Shown here: positions 8,925-17,551 of the stretch, one piece after another
Layout of the letters: every line of letters begins with the position of its first letter
How positions within the stretch are numbered: position 1 is the stretch's first letter
Assembly (NCBI RefSeq): GCF_000378125.1
Contig: NZ_KB899243.1
Span: 372,001-436,000 of the forward strand
DNA: 64,000 nt
Reading direction: 5' to 3'
Source: Rudaea cellulosilytica DSM 22992
GTDB lineage: Bacteria; Pseudomonadota; Gammaproteobacteria; Xanthomonadales; Rhodanobacteraceae
Notes under the pieces: generated by a model
Database searches by the model: none
What the model was told of the DNA's origin: nothing
What the model saw: the letters and a program-made list of their open reading frames with translations, nothing else
Made by a program: the position numbers and the translations under genes

Positions 8925-9715
8925 ACGACTTCGCCCCGCACGTCACCAAGAAGCGCTTCGGTCAGCACTTCCTCCACGACAAAAATATACTAAGCCGCAT
9001 TGTGGAATATGTGGCAGCGAAGCCCGGCGAGCGCATCGTCGAGATCGGCCCCGGCGAGGGCGCGCTGACCCTGCCGCTGCTGCGCGCCGCACGCAGCCTG
9101 ACCGTGATCGAACTCGACCGCGACCTGATCGAACCGCTGCGCACTCGCGCAAGCGGCGTCGGCGAATTGACGATCGTGCATCGCGACGTGCTCGGAGTGG
9201 ACATAGCCGCACTCGCCGCCGGTGCCACGATCCGTCTCGTCGGCAACCTGCCCTACAACATCTCCACGCCGATCCTGTTCCATTGCCTCGATAATGCTGC
9301 GGCGATCCACGACATGCACTTCATGCTGCAAAAAGAGGTGGTCGAGCGCATGGCCGCCGGCCCGGGCAGCAAGACCTACGGCCGGCTTTCGGTGATGCTG
9401 CAATTGCGCTGTGCGGTCGAGCCGCTGTTCGACGTGCCGCCCACCGCGTTTACGCCGCCGCCGAAGGTCGATTCCGCCGTCGTGCGCCTCGTGCCGTTGT
9501 CGCCCGACAAGCTGCCGCAAGCTGATTTCGCCGTGGTCGACCGCGTCGTCCGCGCCGCGTTCGGCCAGCGTCGCAAGACCTTGAGCAATGCATTGAAAGG
9601 CGTGGCCGATGCGGACGATCTCGCTGCCGCGGGCATTGATCCGCGCCTGCGCGCCGAGCAGTTGGCGCCTGCCACGTTCGTCGCCCTGGCGCAACATCTG
9701 CAAGCGAAAGGTTGA
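8921..9715 (+). CDS. rsmA: 16S rRNA dimethyladenosine transferase RsmA (KsgA)
   Basis: Dimethylates the two adjacent adenines in the 3'-terminal hairpin of 16S rRNA (A1518/A1519 in E. coli numbering), a late small-subunit maturation step. It has 264 residues with the KKRFGQHFLHD N-terminus, SAM motif VEIGPGEGALT, catalytic NLPYNIST, and a C-terminal domain with FGQRRKTLSNAL. Translation is probably coupled to lysR through the ATGA overlap. The last base of its TGA stop is also the first base of repeat copy 2. Confidence 0.97.
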   Translation: MNDFAPHVTKKRFGQHFLHDKNILSRIVEYVAAKPGERIVEIGPGEGALTLPLLRAARSLTVIELDRDLIEPLRTRASGVGELTIVHRDVLGVDIAALAAGATIRLVGNLPYNISTPILFHCLDNAAAIHDMHFMLQKEVVERMAAGPGSKTYGRLSVMLQLRCAVEPLFDVPPTAFTPPPKVDSAVVRLVPLSPDKLPQADFAVVDRVVRAAFGQRRKTLSNALKGVADADDLAAAGIDPRLRAEQLAPATFVALAQHLQAKG

Positions 9716-9859
9716 GGGAACCTCTAAAAACCTACTGCGCTCGATAATTTGTGCGCCGGCGGTGCTCGGAATCCTCATGTACTTGTATGTACACTCCGGT
9801 TGCTGCGCTCCGGCGACGCACAAATTCTCTTCGCTCGCTACGGTTTTTAGAGGTTCCCT
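9715..9859 (+). repeat. Core-and-arms intergenic element, copy 2
   Basis: A 145-bp element filling most of the rsmA-apaG gap. Perfect 18-bp inverted arms (AGGGAACCTCTAAAAACC at 9715-9732 and its complement at 9842-9859) enclose a core that starts TACTGCGCTCG and ends CTTCGCTCGCTAC. Inside, AATTTGTGCG and CGCACAAATT form a second perfect 10-bp stem, and GTAC occurs on both sides of a central loop. The left arm begins on the final A of the rsmA stop. The apaG start is 34 bp beyond the right arm. Confidence 0.88.
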
Positions 9860-9893
9860 TGATTCGCCCGACGCCGCTGCGCACAATCCAGAC

Positions 9894-10277
9894 ATGAGCG
9901 ACAACAGCCCCTATGCGATCAGCGTAGCCGTGCAGACGCAGTTCCTGCACGACCAGTCCACGCCGGACGCGAACCGCTATGCATTCTCGTACACGATCCG
10001 CATCGCCAACACCGGCCGCGTCGCTGCGCGCCTGATCTCGCGCCACTGGATTATTACCGACGCCAACGGCAAGGTGCAGGAAGTGCGCGGCGAAGGCGTG
10101 GTCGGCGAACAGCCGTGGCTGCGCCCCGGCGACGATTTCCAGTACACCTCGGGCGCCGTGCTCGAAACCGCAGTCGGCACGATGCGCGGCAGCTACCAGA
10201 TGCTCGCCGACGACGGGCGCCACTTCGACGCCGCGATCCCGCAGTTCACGCTGTCCATACCACGCACGGTCCACTGA
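9894..10277 (+). CDS. apaG: ApaG protein
   Basis: A 127-residue single-domain beta-sandwich protein of the ApaG/DUF525 family, usually encoded with rsmA and apaH. Diagnostic features are YTIRIANTG, SRHWIITDANGKVQEVRGEGVVGEQP and the closing PQFTLSIP. The biochemical role is not settled. It starts after repeat copy 2 and its TGA is followed directly by the apaH ATG. Confidence 0.96.
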   Translation: MSDNSPYAISVAVQTQFLHDQSTPDANRYAFSYTIRIANTGRVAARLISRHWIITDANGKVQEVRGEGVVGEQPWLRPGDDFQYTSGAVLETAVGTMRGSYQMLADDGRHFDAAIPQFTLSIPRTVH

Positions 10278-11126
10278 ATGGCCGTCTACGCGATCGGCGA
10301 CGTGCAGGGCTGCTATGACGAACTCGCGCAGCTGCTCGAAAAAGTCCGCTTCGATTCTTCGCGCGACACGCTCTGGTTCTGCGGCGACCTGGTCAACCGC
10401 GGTGGCCAGTCGCTGGCCGTGCTGCGCCAGGTGCAGTCGTTCGGCAAGAGCGCGATCGTCGTGCTCGGCAACCACGACCTGTCGCTGCTCGCAATCGCCG
10501 AGCGCGAGGAGGCAGCGCAGGCGAAGACGAATCCCGAGTTGCGCGAAGTGCTGTTCGCACCGGACCGCGATTCCATTCTCGCTTGGCTGCGCACGCGCCC
10601 GCTGCTGCACGTCGATCGCGCGCTCGATTTCGCCATGGTTCACGCCGGCTTCGCACCGGGCTGGACCCTCGATCGCGCCGAACGCGCCGCACGCGAGGTC
10701 GAACAGCGCCTCGCCGGCGACGGCGCAAAACGCCTGTTGCTTGCGATGTTCGGCAACAAACCGGATCAATGGTCGCCGAAGCTGCGCGGCATCGAGCGCC
10801 TGCGCGCGACGATCAACGTAATGACGCGCATGCGCTATTGCGACGTGCGCGGGCGCATCGCCTATACCGAGAAAGGCGCTCCCGGCACGCAGAAGCCGGG
10901 GTTGTATCCCTGGTTCGAGGTGCCCGGGCGCGTGCGCAGCGACCTACGCATCATCTGCGGCCACTGGTCGACGTTGGGCCGCTTCCAGGGCATGGGCATC
11001 TACGCGATCGACGGCGGCTGCGTCTGGGGCGGCGAGCTGATTGCGCTGCGCCTCGACGGCGAGGAGCCGCAGTTCTTCGCGATCAAGTCGAAGCGGCCGA
11101 AGCCGACCGGCAAGGATGGCGACTGA
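10278..11126 (+). CDS. apaH: Symmetrical bis(5'-nucleosyl)-tetraphosphatase ApaH
   Basis: Hydrolyses Ap4A symmetrically to two ADP, and in E. coli removes NpnN caps from RNA. The 282-residue calcineurin-type metallophosphatase shows the ordered metal motifs GDVQGC (near residue 7), GDLVNRG and GNHD, then a later VHAGFAPGW histidine motif and CGHWST. The ATG abuts the apaG stop, so the two are likely co-translated, as in enteric genomes. It converges on folA. Confidence 0.96.
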   Translation: MAVYAIGDVQGCYDELAQLLEKVRFDSSRDTLWFCGDLVNRGGQSLAVLRQVQSFGKSAIVVLGNHDLSLLAIAEREEAAQAKTNPELREVLFAPDRDSILAWLRTRPLLHVDRALDFAMVHAGFAPGWTLDRAERAAREVEQRLAGDGAKRLLLAMFGNKPDQWSPKLRGIERLRATINVMTRMRYCDVRGRIAYTEKGAPGTQKPGLYPWFEVPGRVRSDLRIICGHWSTLGRFQGMGIYAIDGGCVWGGELIALRLDGEEPQFFAIKSKRPKPTGKDGD

Positions 11127-11135
11127 GCGCAGTCG

Positions 11136-11627
11136 CTAGTTGCCGACCCTTTCGTAGTCGACGAAAGTGAAGGCGTATTCGTGCCGCGCGTCGGCGCTGT
11201 GTGCCTCACGCGAAATTTCATGCCATTCGGCAGGATCGAAGCGCGGGAAGTGCGCATCGGCATCGGACGCCTCGGTGTCGATCCAGGTCAGATGCAGGCG
11301 TGTCGCCTGCGGTAGCGCGAGTGCATAGATTTCGCCGCCGCCGATCACCATCAGTTCCCCATCGCCAGCCGCGGCGATCGCTTCGTCGAGCGAGGCGGCC
11401 GCACGCTGCCCCGCAAACGGCACCTCGCCGCTGCGCGTCAACACGAGATTGGTGCGACCCGGCAACGCGCGGCCGATCGCAAGCGCGGTCTTGCGCCCCA
11501 TCAGCACGGGCTTGCCCATCGTCAGCGCCTTGAAGCGCTTGAGATCCTCGGGCAGATGCCATGGCATCGCACCGCCACGACCGATGGCGTAGTTGCGGTC
11601 GAGCGCGGCGATGAGAGAAATATCCAC
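11136..11627 (-). CDS. folA: Dihydrofolate reductase
   Basis: NADPH-dependent reduction of dihydrofolate, the partner reaction of thymidylate synthase. It has 163 residues with the N-terminal ISLIAALDRNYAIGRGGAMPWHLPEDL region, the GKPVLMGRKT cofactor motif and the IGGGEIYA motif. It starts with GTG only two bases after the thyA stop and has no visible Shine-Dalgarno, so translation is probably coupled to thyA. It ends lgt-thyA-folA. Confidence 0.96.
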   Translation of the reverse strand: MDISLIAALDRNYAIGRGGAMPWHLPEDLKRFKALTMGKPVLMGRKTALAIGRALPGRTNLVLTRSGEVPFAGQRAAASLDEAIAAAGDGELMVIGGGEIYALALPQATRLHLTWIDTEASDADAHFPRFDPAEWHEISREAHSADARHEYAFTFVDYERVGN

Positions 11628-11629
11628 GT

Positions 11630-12484
11630 TCAGACCGCGATCGGCGCCTTGATCGCCGCATGCGACTGATAGCCCTCGATCGCGATGTCCTCGTAGCGGA
11701 AATCGTCGATCGAGCGGATCGCGGGATTCAATTTCAATTTCGGCAGCGGCAGCGGCGCACGCGTCAGCTGTTCGCGCGCCTGGTCGAGATGATTCTTGTA
11801 CAGATGCGCGTCACCGAGCGTGTGCACGAAATCCCCGGGCTCGAGGTCGCAAACCTGCGCGATCATGTGCGTCAGCAGCGCGTAGCTGGCGATGTTGAAC
11901 GGTACGCCGAGGAAAATATCGCCCGAGCGCTGGTAGAGCTGGCACGACAACCGGCCTTTCGCCACGTGAAACTGGAACAGTGCATGGCATGGCTGCAACG
12001 CCATCTTGGGCAAATCGGCGACATTCCACGCGCTGACGATGAGGCGGCGCGAATCGGGATTCTTCTTGATTTGTTCAACTACTCCAGCGATTTGATCGAT
12101 GGAAGATGTTTGTTGAGAAGTGCCGGCAGGAATGCCGGCTTTTTGATTTTCGCGCGAAGGACTCGCGCATGAGCTTACTGTCCAGGCTCTCCATTGCTTG
12201 CCGTACACCGGTCCGAGATCGCCGTTCGCGTCGGCCCATTCGTCCCAGATGCCGACGCCGTGTTGCTTGAGATAGCCGATGTTGGTGTCGCCACGCAGGA
12301 ACCAGAGCAGTTCGCGCACGATCGACTTGGTGTGCAGCTTCTTCGTCGTCACGAGCGGAAAACCTTCGGCGAGACTGAAGCGCATCTGCCAACCGAACAC
12401 CGACAGCGTGCCGGTGCCGGTGCGGTCGGCTTTCTCGTCACCGTGCTCGAGCACGTGGCGCAGCAGGTCGAGGTACTGGCGCAT
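11630..12484 (-). CDS. thyA: Thymidylate synthase with an in-frame insertion
   Basis: Methylates dUMP to dTMP with methylenetetrahydrofolate. At 284 residues it is 20 longer than E. coli ThyA (264). The rest aligns closely with the family: [12 protein letters not shown], the catalytic cysteine in [31 protein letters not shown] and the C-terminal IKAPIAV. The excess lies between GKQWRAW and IDQI, where 27 residues replace the usual seven or so, encoded by the hairpin segment at 12101-12181. Lactobacillus casei enzyme carries a larger natural insertion in the same small-domain region, so activity is plausible. The ATG overlaps the lgt stop (TGATG) after a strong GGAGGT site. Confidence 0.95.
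   Translation of the reverse strand: MRQYLDLLRHVLEHGDEKADRTGTGTLSVFGWQMRFSLAEGFPLVTTKKLHTKSIVRELLWFLRGDTNIGYLKQHGVGIWDEWADANGDLGPVYGKQWRAWTVSSCASPSRENQKAGIPAGTSQQTSSIDQIAGVVEQIKKNPDSRRLIVSAWNVADLPKMALQPCHALFQFHVAKGRLSCQLYQRSGDIFLGVPFNIASYALLTHMIAQVCDLEPGDFVHTLGDAHLYKNHLDQAREQLTRAPLPLPKLKLNPAIRSIDDFRYEDIAIEGYQSHAAIKAPIAV
12101..12181. repeat. Two-hairpin segment inserted in frame in thyA
   Basis: This stretch encodes the extra loop of ThyA. On the plus strand it has a 7-bp stem with a 4-base loop (GCCGGCA GGAA TGCCGGC at 12122-12139) followed by TTTTTGATTTT, which looks like an antisense intrinsic terminator, then a second stem GCGCGA/TCGCGC at 12152-12168. Its AT-rich tracts and dyads are unlike the flanking coding sequence. 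It resembles the intergenic hairpin repeats elsewhere in the window more than thyA coding sequence. Its origin as a repeat insertion is inference. Confidence 0.7.
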
Positions 12485-13383
12485 CAGGCGACCTCCTTCG
12501 TCGATACCGATGCATTGGCGGCGACCAGATCGGGTTGCAGGGTCGGCGCGCGGCGCGACAGCCACAGCAACACGACTCCGATGATGACTAGCGGCAGCGA
12601 CTGGATCTGCCCCATCGTCAACCAACCGAAGGCAAGATAACCAAGCTGTTGATCCGGAATGCGCACGAATTCGACGGCGAAGCGGAACACGCCGTAGAGC
12701 AGGGCGAACAATCCCGATATCGCATAGCGCGGACGCGGCTTGAGCGAGAATAGGAACAGCACGGCGAACATGGCCACGCCTTCGAGCGCGAATTCGTAGA
12801 GCTGCGAAGGATGGCGCGCCTGGCCGTTGAGCTGGCCGGCGAGGTACATCTGATGCAGCTCTTCGCGCGTCTTGTGCAGGTCGTCGAGCGCGCTCGGGAA
12901 AATCACGCCCCACGGCGCATCGGTGATCTTGCCCCAGAGTTCGCCGTTGATGAAGTTGCCGAGACGACCGAGGCCGAGGCCGATCGGCACCAGCGGCGCG
13001 ACGAAATCGATCGTGTCGAAAAAGTGTACTTTGTTGCGTCGCGACCAGATCCAGCCGGCGAGCAGCACGCCGATCAGGCCGCCGTGGAACGACATGCCAC
13101 CGTCCCAGACGCGGAAGATCGCGAGCGGATCGTGCACGATCCAGTCCAGCGAAACGTACGAAAGCATGTACCAGATGCGTCCGCCGAGAATGACGCCGAG
13201 CATGACGTAGAAGGCGAGATCGGAAAACGCCTCGTGGCTGACCGGCAACCTGCCCTGCTTGCGCCGGTATTCGCCGACGAACCAGGCGCCGGCAAAGCCG
13301 AGCAGGTACATGATGCCGTACCAGTGTACGGCGACGGGACCGAGTTGCAGCGCGATCGGATCGATATCGTGGAAGTAAGGCAT
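12484..13383 (-). CDS. lgt: Prolipoprotein diacylglyceryl transferase Lgt
   Basis: Inner-membrane enzyme that transfers diacylglycerol from phosphatidylglycerol to the lipobox cysteine of prolipoproteins. It has 299 residues and about seven membrane segments, with the signature [15 protein letters not shown], the [13 protein letters not shown] motif and [13 protein letters not shown]. The ATG at 13383 gives the normal N-terminus ([21 protein letters not shown]); an upstream in-frame start would add 25 residues and run towards the divergent S9 peptidase. The stop overlaps the thyA start. Confidence 0.95.
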   Translation of the reverse strand: MPYFHDIDPIALQLGPVAVHWYGIMYLLGFAGAWFVGEYRRKQGRLPVSHEAFSDLAFYVMLGVILGGRIWYMLSYVSLDWIVHDPLAIFRVWDGGMSFHGGLIGVLLAGWIWSRRNKVHFFDTIDFVAPLVPIGLGLGRLGNFINGELWGKITDAPWGVIFPSALDDLHKTREELHQMYLAGQLNGQARHPSQLYEFALEGVAMFAVLFLFSLKPRPRYAISGLFALLYGVFRFAVEFVRIPDQQLGYLAFGWLTMGQIQSLPLVIIGVVLLWLSRRAPTLQPDLVAANASVSTKEVA

Positions 13384-13506
13384 GCGCGAAACGGAAAGAA
13401 AACCGGCAGCCGCTATTGTCGCAGAAAGCACCGCGGTGATGGCCTCTCGCCGTGTCACGCGAACGCCATGGCATAATCGCCGCTCGTCCTGGGGAGAGGT
13501 TCATCC

Positions 13507-15549
13507 ATGCTCAAACACGCCTGCTTGGTGGTGCTCATCGCGGCTGCCACTGCCGCACCCGTCGTCGCCGACGAGGCCAAACCGATCACCTTGCCCAAAG
13601 TCACCGTCATTCCCGAAGTCGACTTTGCCAAGCACCCGCCACTCGGGCCGCCGGTGTTGTCGCCCGATGGCCAGCACATCGCGGTCACGGTGAAGACCGA
13701 GGAAAACGGCGGCGACAACAAGTACCAGCTCGCGATCCTGCACCTGCCCGACTTGAAGTACGTCAGCCGCCTCGACATGGCTGCAACCTTCCTGCCGATC
13801 GATGTGACCTGGGTCGACAACAAGCGCCTGGTCCTGGGCACGGGCAAGGAAACGGCGTTCGCCGAACAACCCGCCGCGACCGGCGACATCCTCGCGGTCG
13901 ATTTCGACGGCAAGAACAAGCGCATGCTCTACAGCGATCGCTCGCGCGGATCGAGCCAGGCGGCGATGAACATCCTCAAGATGCCGATCGGCTTCGGCTC
14001 GATCAGCGGCACGCCGGACAAAGCCGATAGCCACTTCTACCTCACTGTCAATCCGGCGCCCGAGCGTGGCGGCAGCGATGCGCAGGCGAACAAGACTCTG
14101 GTCTTCGACGTCGATGCGGTCAGCGGCAGCGTCAAGGAGATCGGCGCGATCAATGCCGATGGCTACGACTTCCTCGTCCACGACGGCGTCGCGCGCTACG
14201 CCTGGGGCCAGGACAACAACCTCAAAGACCACGTCTATTATCGCGCCGCTGCGGACAAGGACTGGACCGAACTCCCGGCCAGCGTGGTCGGCAAGCAGTT
14301 CCAGCCATACGCGATCTCGGCCGACGGCGCCAAGCTCTACTCGATCGGCAATCCCGACGGCGGCCCCGGTCAATTCGTGGTCAGCAACCTCGATGGCAGC
14401 GAGCGCAAGGTACTCGCTTCGAATCCGCGCGTCAGCGTGCGCCGCGTGTACTGGTCGCCGGCGCCGCGCGCGCCTTACGCGGTGTCGTTCGAAGACGGCC
14501 GCACCTCGATGACCTGGCTCGACGACAGCAAATACGCGCAGGCGCTGAAGGCGCTCAACGCCAAGTTCGCCGACCATTTCGTCGGCTTCTCCGACATTTC
14601 CGAGGACGGCTCGGTTGCGCTGGTCGGCGCGGCCAGCGACCGCGATCCCGGCACCTATGCGATGTTCGACTTGAAGACAAACGCGATCCGGCCGCTGTAC
14701 CAGAGCAAGCCCTGGTTCAACCCGGAGCAGCTCGGCGAGCGCAAGCCGTTCTGGTTCAAGGCCTCGAGCGGCACGGAACTCGGCGGCTATCTGACCCTGC
14801 CGCCCGGACGCGCGGCGAAGAACCTGCCGACCGTGCTCATCGCGCACGGCGGCCCGATGGGTCCGAACGACGGCTGGTCTCTCGCGAGCGGATGGGAGAA
14901 CAGCGAGGCGCAGTTCCTCGCCTCGCGCGGCTACGCCGTCGTCCAGGTCAACTACCGCGGTTCGGGCGGACGCGGCGCGAACTTCTACGACGCCGGCTAC
15001 CGCCAGATGGGTACAGGCATGATGCAGGACATGCTCGATGGTTTGAATTGGGCGATCGACAAGGGCTACGTCGACAAGAGCCGCGTCTGCGTCTACGGCG
15101 CGAGCTACGGTGGCTACACTGCATTCTTCCAACCCGTGTATGCGCCGCAGGGCACGTTCAAATGCTCGGTCGCGATCGCCGGCGTCTCCGACATCCGCAT
15201 CCAGGCGGAGCGCAGCGACACGCGCCGTTCGCGCGGTGGCCGCAACTTCCTGCGCGAAGCCTGGGGCATGGGCGATGAGGCCTACATCAAGGCCAATTCG
15301 GCGATCGACCACGTCGACAAGTTCAACGTGCCTGTGCTGATCGTCCATGGCGAAGACGACAGGCGCGTGCCGGTAAAGAACGCCGAGGAAATGCGCGACG
15401 CGCTGCAAAAAGCCGGCAAGCCGGTCGAGTACATGACCCGGCCGAAGGAAGGCCACGGCTTCTTCAAGGAAGATAACAACACCGAGCGCTACAGGATCAC
15501 CGAGGCGTTCCTGCTCAAGTACCTCGGCCCCGGCGCGTCGAAACAGTAA
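13507..15549 (+). CDS. Secreted S9-family (prolyl-oligopeptidase-like) peptidase
   Basis: A 680-residue serine peptidase with a signal peptide ([18 protein letters not shown]), an N-terminal beta-propeller region (about 45-400) and a C-terminal alpha/beta hydrolase domain. The catalytic triad is visible: S533 in GASYGGY, D618 in HGEDDRRVP and H650 in KEGHGFF. The oxyanion region HGGPMGPND fits the family. It probably acts in the periplasm or outside the cell on short peptides. A CATAAT hexamer at 13472-13477 could be its -10 element. It is divergent from lgt. Confidence 0.92.
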   Translation: MLKHACLVVLIAAATAAPVVADEAKPITLPKVTVIPEVDFAKHPPLGPPVLSPDGQHIAVTVKTEENGGDNKYQLAILHLPDLKYVSRLDMAATFLPIDVTWVDNKRLVLGTGKETAFAEQPAATGDILAVDFDGKNKRMLYSDRSRGSSQAAMNILKMPIGFGSISGTPDKADSHFYLTVNPAPERGGSDAQANKTLVFDVDAVSGSVKEIGAINADGYDFLVHDGVARYAWGQDNNLKDHVYYRAAADKDWTELPASVVGKQFQPYAISADGAKLYSIGNPDGGPGQFVVSNLDGSERKVLASNPRVSVRRVYWSPAPRAPYAVSFEDGRTSMTWLDDSKYAQALKALNAKFADHFVGFSDISEDGSVALVGAASDRDPGTYAMFDLKTNAIRPLYQSKPWFNPEQLGERKPFWFKASSGTELGGYLTLPPGRAAKNLPTVLIAHGGPMGPNDGWSLASGWENSEAQFLASRGYAVVQVNYRGSGGRGANFYDAGYRQMGTGMMQDMLDGLNWAIDKGYVDKSRVCVYGASYGGYTAFFQPVYAPQGTFKCSVAIAGVSDIRIQAERSDTRRSRGGRNFLREAWGMGDEAYIKANSAIDHVDKFNVPVLIVHGEDDRRVPVKNAEEMRDALQKAGKPVEYMTRPKEGHGFFKEDNNTERYRITEAFLLKYLGPGASKQ

Positions 15550-15575
15550 CGCGCTGCGCACAAGCGAAGCTACAG

Positions 15576-15600
15576 GATGCCCGGCCGCGCGCCGGGCATC
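15576..15600. terminator. Strong hairpin between convergent genes
   Basis: GATGCCCGGC and GCCGGGCATC pair around a short loop, between the S9 peptidase stop and the convergent ferredoxin stop. A GGATTTTTC tract begins about ten bases further on the plus strand. It is placed as a shared terminator; the T-run is not directly adjacent, so efficiency is uncertain. Confidence 0.55.
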
Positions 15601-15620
15601 GGAACGGGATTTTTCATTCC

Positions 15621-15920
15621 TTACTCCGCGTCGCCATTGCGCACCTGCAACGTGATCGCATGCTGCGAGCACACAGCCAAGCAAAGGCCGCATGCGCGAC
15701 AACATTCGGGTGCGACTACGGCGGCCTGCAGCCCTTGGCTCAGCGACAGCAGGAAGCGCGTACTCGCCGGCAGTCCGTCGCAGTCGTGTGCAGCCACGGC
15801 CTTAAGTGCGAGCACTTGATGCGGGCAAACCGCAACGCAGCCGGAATCGCCTACACAGCGATCGCGATCGATGACTGGTGCTATTGCTTCGATTTCGCCG
15901 CAATCGAATGCGCGGTTCAT
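15621..15920 (-). CDS. Two-cluster 4Fe-4S ferredoxin-like protein
   Basis: A 99-residue protein with two ferredoxin-type cluster motifs. The second is canonical (C74, C77, C80, C84 in CRACGLCLAVC). The first reads CVGDSGCVAVCP: C22, C28 and C32, with aspartate D25 in the second ligand position, as in the Asp-ligated cluster of Pyrococcus furiosus ferredoxin. That cluster may be redox-tuned or exist as 3Fe-4S. About 40 residues separate the motifs, longer than in small bacterial 2[4Fe-4S] ferredoxins. The ATG at 15920 is 14 bp after the MipA stop, so both are likely on one mRNA. The partner is unknown. Confidence 0.8.
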   Translation of the reverse strand: MNRAFDCGEIEAIAPVIDRDRCVGDSGCVAVCPHQVLALKAVAAHDCDGLPASTRFLLSLSQGLQAAVVAPECCRACGLCLAVCSQHAITLQVRNGDAE

Positions 15921-15934
15921 GGTGGCGGACAGCC

Positions 15935-16774
15935 TCAGAAATGATAGGTCGCGAACACACCGACGACGTTCTGCGTCTTGTCCTGTGTGATCGGGCTGTC
16001 CTTCGCATCGCCCTGCAGCTGTGACGTGGACGCAAAGGCTCCCAGGCCCCAATGCTCGTCGAAGCGATAGCGCGCGCTGGCGCCGAAACCGATGCTGCTC
16101 ACGCCGCCACCGGCACGATATTGTGGGCGACCGGAGCGCTCCGACTGCAGCGCATCGATGCCGAAGAAGGTCTGCATGTACTCACCATTTGCCCAGGTCA
16201 CGCTTGGCCCGGCGCTGAGCACGAGCTGGCGCGAGACCACCCAGTTTGCGTTCAGTCCCAACTCGGCGAGCGTGCCCTGCCGGTTGTCACCGACATCGCT
16301 CGACACCGAGAGGCGGGCGCTCAACCATCCCTGTGTATAGCGGGCGAACGCGCCGACGCGCGCCGTGCCGTCGATATCGCCGAGACCGCGCAGGCGCGCA
16401 TCGTCCGCTTCCTTGCGCGCTTTGAACGCGCCGGCCGACACCATCGCGCCGACGCGCCAATGTTCGTCTTCGTACAGATACACGCCGAGCCCGCCGCCGG
16501 GGCCACCGCCGCCGGCACTGCCGTCGCCGCCAAGAAAAAACCGGCCGTAACGGATATTGATCATCGGCAGCGCACGCGTCTTCTGTTCGTCGCTACCGGG
16601 GTACTCCGGTAGGCTCACTGCACCGGCGCCGATCGTGATGTCCCAACCATCGTTCGGCTTGCGCGTCGCGCTTTTCTCGGCATTCTCATCGGCGGCTGCG
16701 GCTTTGCCCGGGAAAACGGCAAAGGCCAGAGGCAGGAGAGCTAAGATCAGGTGGTTCGAGAGCAGGCGGCGCAT
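15935..16774 (-). CDS. MipA/OmpV-family outer-membrane protein
   Basis: A 279-residue precursor with a signal peptide (LILALLPLAFAVFPGKAAAA) and a C-terminal aromatic residue (ATYHF), as expected for outer-membrane barrels. The mature N-terminus has the family marker LPEYPGSDEQKTRALPMINIRYG, and a glycine-rich loop follows FFLGGDG. MipA was described as an MltA-interacting scaffold in E. coli; homologues are often placed next to and controlled by two-component systems. The start follows GGAG at a good distance. It is divergent from a QseBC-like system, which may regulate it. Confidence 0.88.
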   Translation of the reverse strand: MRRLLSNHLILALLPLAFAVFPGKAAAADENAEKSATRKPNDGWDITIGAGAVSLPEYPGSDEQKTRALPMINIRYGRFFLGGDGSAGGGGPGGGLGVYLYEDEHWRVGAMVSAGAFKARKEADDARLRGLGDIDGTARVGAFARYTQGWLSARLSVSSDVGDNRQGTLAELGLNANWVVSRQLVLSAGPSVTWANGEYMQTFFGIDALQSERSGRPQYRAGGGVSSIGFGASARYRFDEHWGLGAFASTSQLQGDAKDSPITQDKTQNVVGVFATYHF

Positions 16775-16819
16775 GAGAACTCCGATTCGGGTGGGCGGAA
16801 AGATTCTGCGCAGCGGGTT

Positions 16820-16835
16820 TTAAAAACTCTTTAAT
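16820..16835. promoter_or_regulatory. TTTAA direct repeat between mipA-like and response-regulator genes
   Basis: TTTAA occurs at 16820-16824 and again at 16831-16835, exactly 11 bases apart, in the divergent gap. PmrA/QseB-type regulators bind tandem CTTAA-like half-sites with about this period. It is therefore a candidate autoregulatory site of the neighbouring regulator and for mipA control. Sequence match is partial. Confidence 0.4.
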
Positions 16836-16888
16836 CGCGCCGGACCACAATGCCGCCGCAGCGAAACTGTCGAGGTAAGCGCAAAACC

Positions 16889-17551
16889 ATGCAGATACTT
16901 CTGGTCGAAGACGATGCGATGCTCGCTGATGCGGTGAGCGCCGGCCTGCGCCAGGATGGCTGGAATGTCGACTGGGTTACCGACGCGATCAGCGCGCGTC
17001 TGGCTACGCTCGATCGCCAGTATGCCGCGATCCTGCTCGATCTCGGTCTGCCCGGCAGCTCCGGCCTGGCCGTGCTCGCGCATCTGCGTGAACGCTACGA
17101 CGCGACGCCGGTGCTGATCATCACCGCACGCGACAAGCTCAGCGACCGCATCAACGGGCTCGACGCCGGCGCCGACGATTACCTGGTCAAACCGTTCCAG
17201 TTCGACGAACTCGGCGCACGTCTGCGCGCGCTGGTGCGCCGCAGCCAGGGCCGCGTCTCGCCGAAGCTGTGCTATCGCGACATCGTCGTCGACCCGGGCC
17301 GGCGCCACGTCAGCAAGGACGGCGCCGCCGTCGCGCTCAGCATGCAGGAATATCGCACCTTGCTGGTGCTGATGGAACGCCGCGGACGCGTGATCACGCG
17401 CAACGAGCTCGAGGACGCGGTGTACGGCAGCTCCGGTACGATCGAGAGCAATACGATCGCGGTCTATATCCACCGCCTGCGGGCGAAGCTCGGAGAGGAC
17501 ATGATTATCACCGTGCACGGCTTCGGTTATCGTCTTGGCGAGGCACACTGA
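16889..17551 (+). CDS. OmpR-family response regulator, QseB/PmrA-like
   Basis: A 220-residue regulator with an N-terminal receiver domain (acidic pair in LLVEDD, phospho-acceptor D51 in LLDLGLPG, conserved lysine in YLVKPFQFDEL) and a C-terminal winged-helix DNA-binding domain (about 125-218, ending VHGFGYRLGEAH). The ATG at 16889 fits the family N-terminus. Its stop overlaps the kinase start (TGATG at 17549-17553), so they are a coupled pair. The signal is unknown. Confidence 0.93.
   Translation: MQILLVEDDAMLADAVSAGLRQDGWNVDWVTDAISARLATLDRQYAAILLDLGLPGSSGLAVLAHLRERYDATPVLIITARDKLSDRINGLDAGADDYLVKPFQFDELGARLRALVRRSQGRVSPKLCYRDIVVDPGRRHVSKDGAAVALSMQEYRTLLVLMERRGRVITRNELEDAVYGSSGTIESNTIAVYIHRLRAKLGEDMIITVHGFGYRLGEAH

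Noticed and set aside
13501-15705. A 734-codon minus-strand frame opposite the S9 peptidase
   Set aside because: The plus strand has a complete catalytic triad and signal peptide; the opposite frame has no domain.
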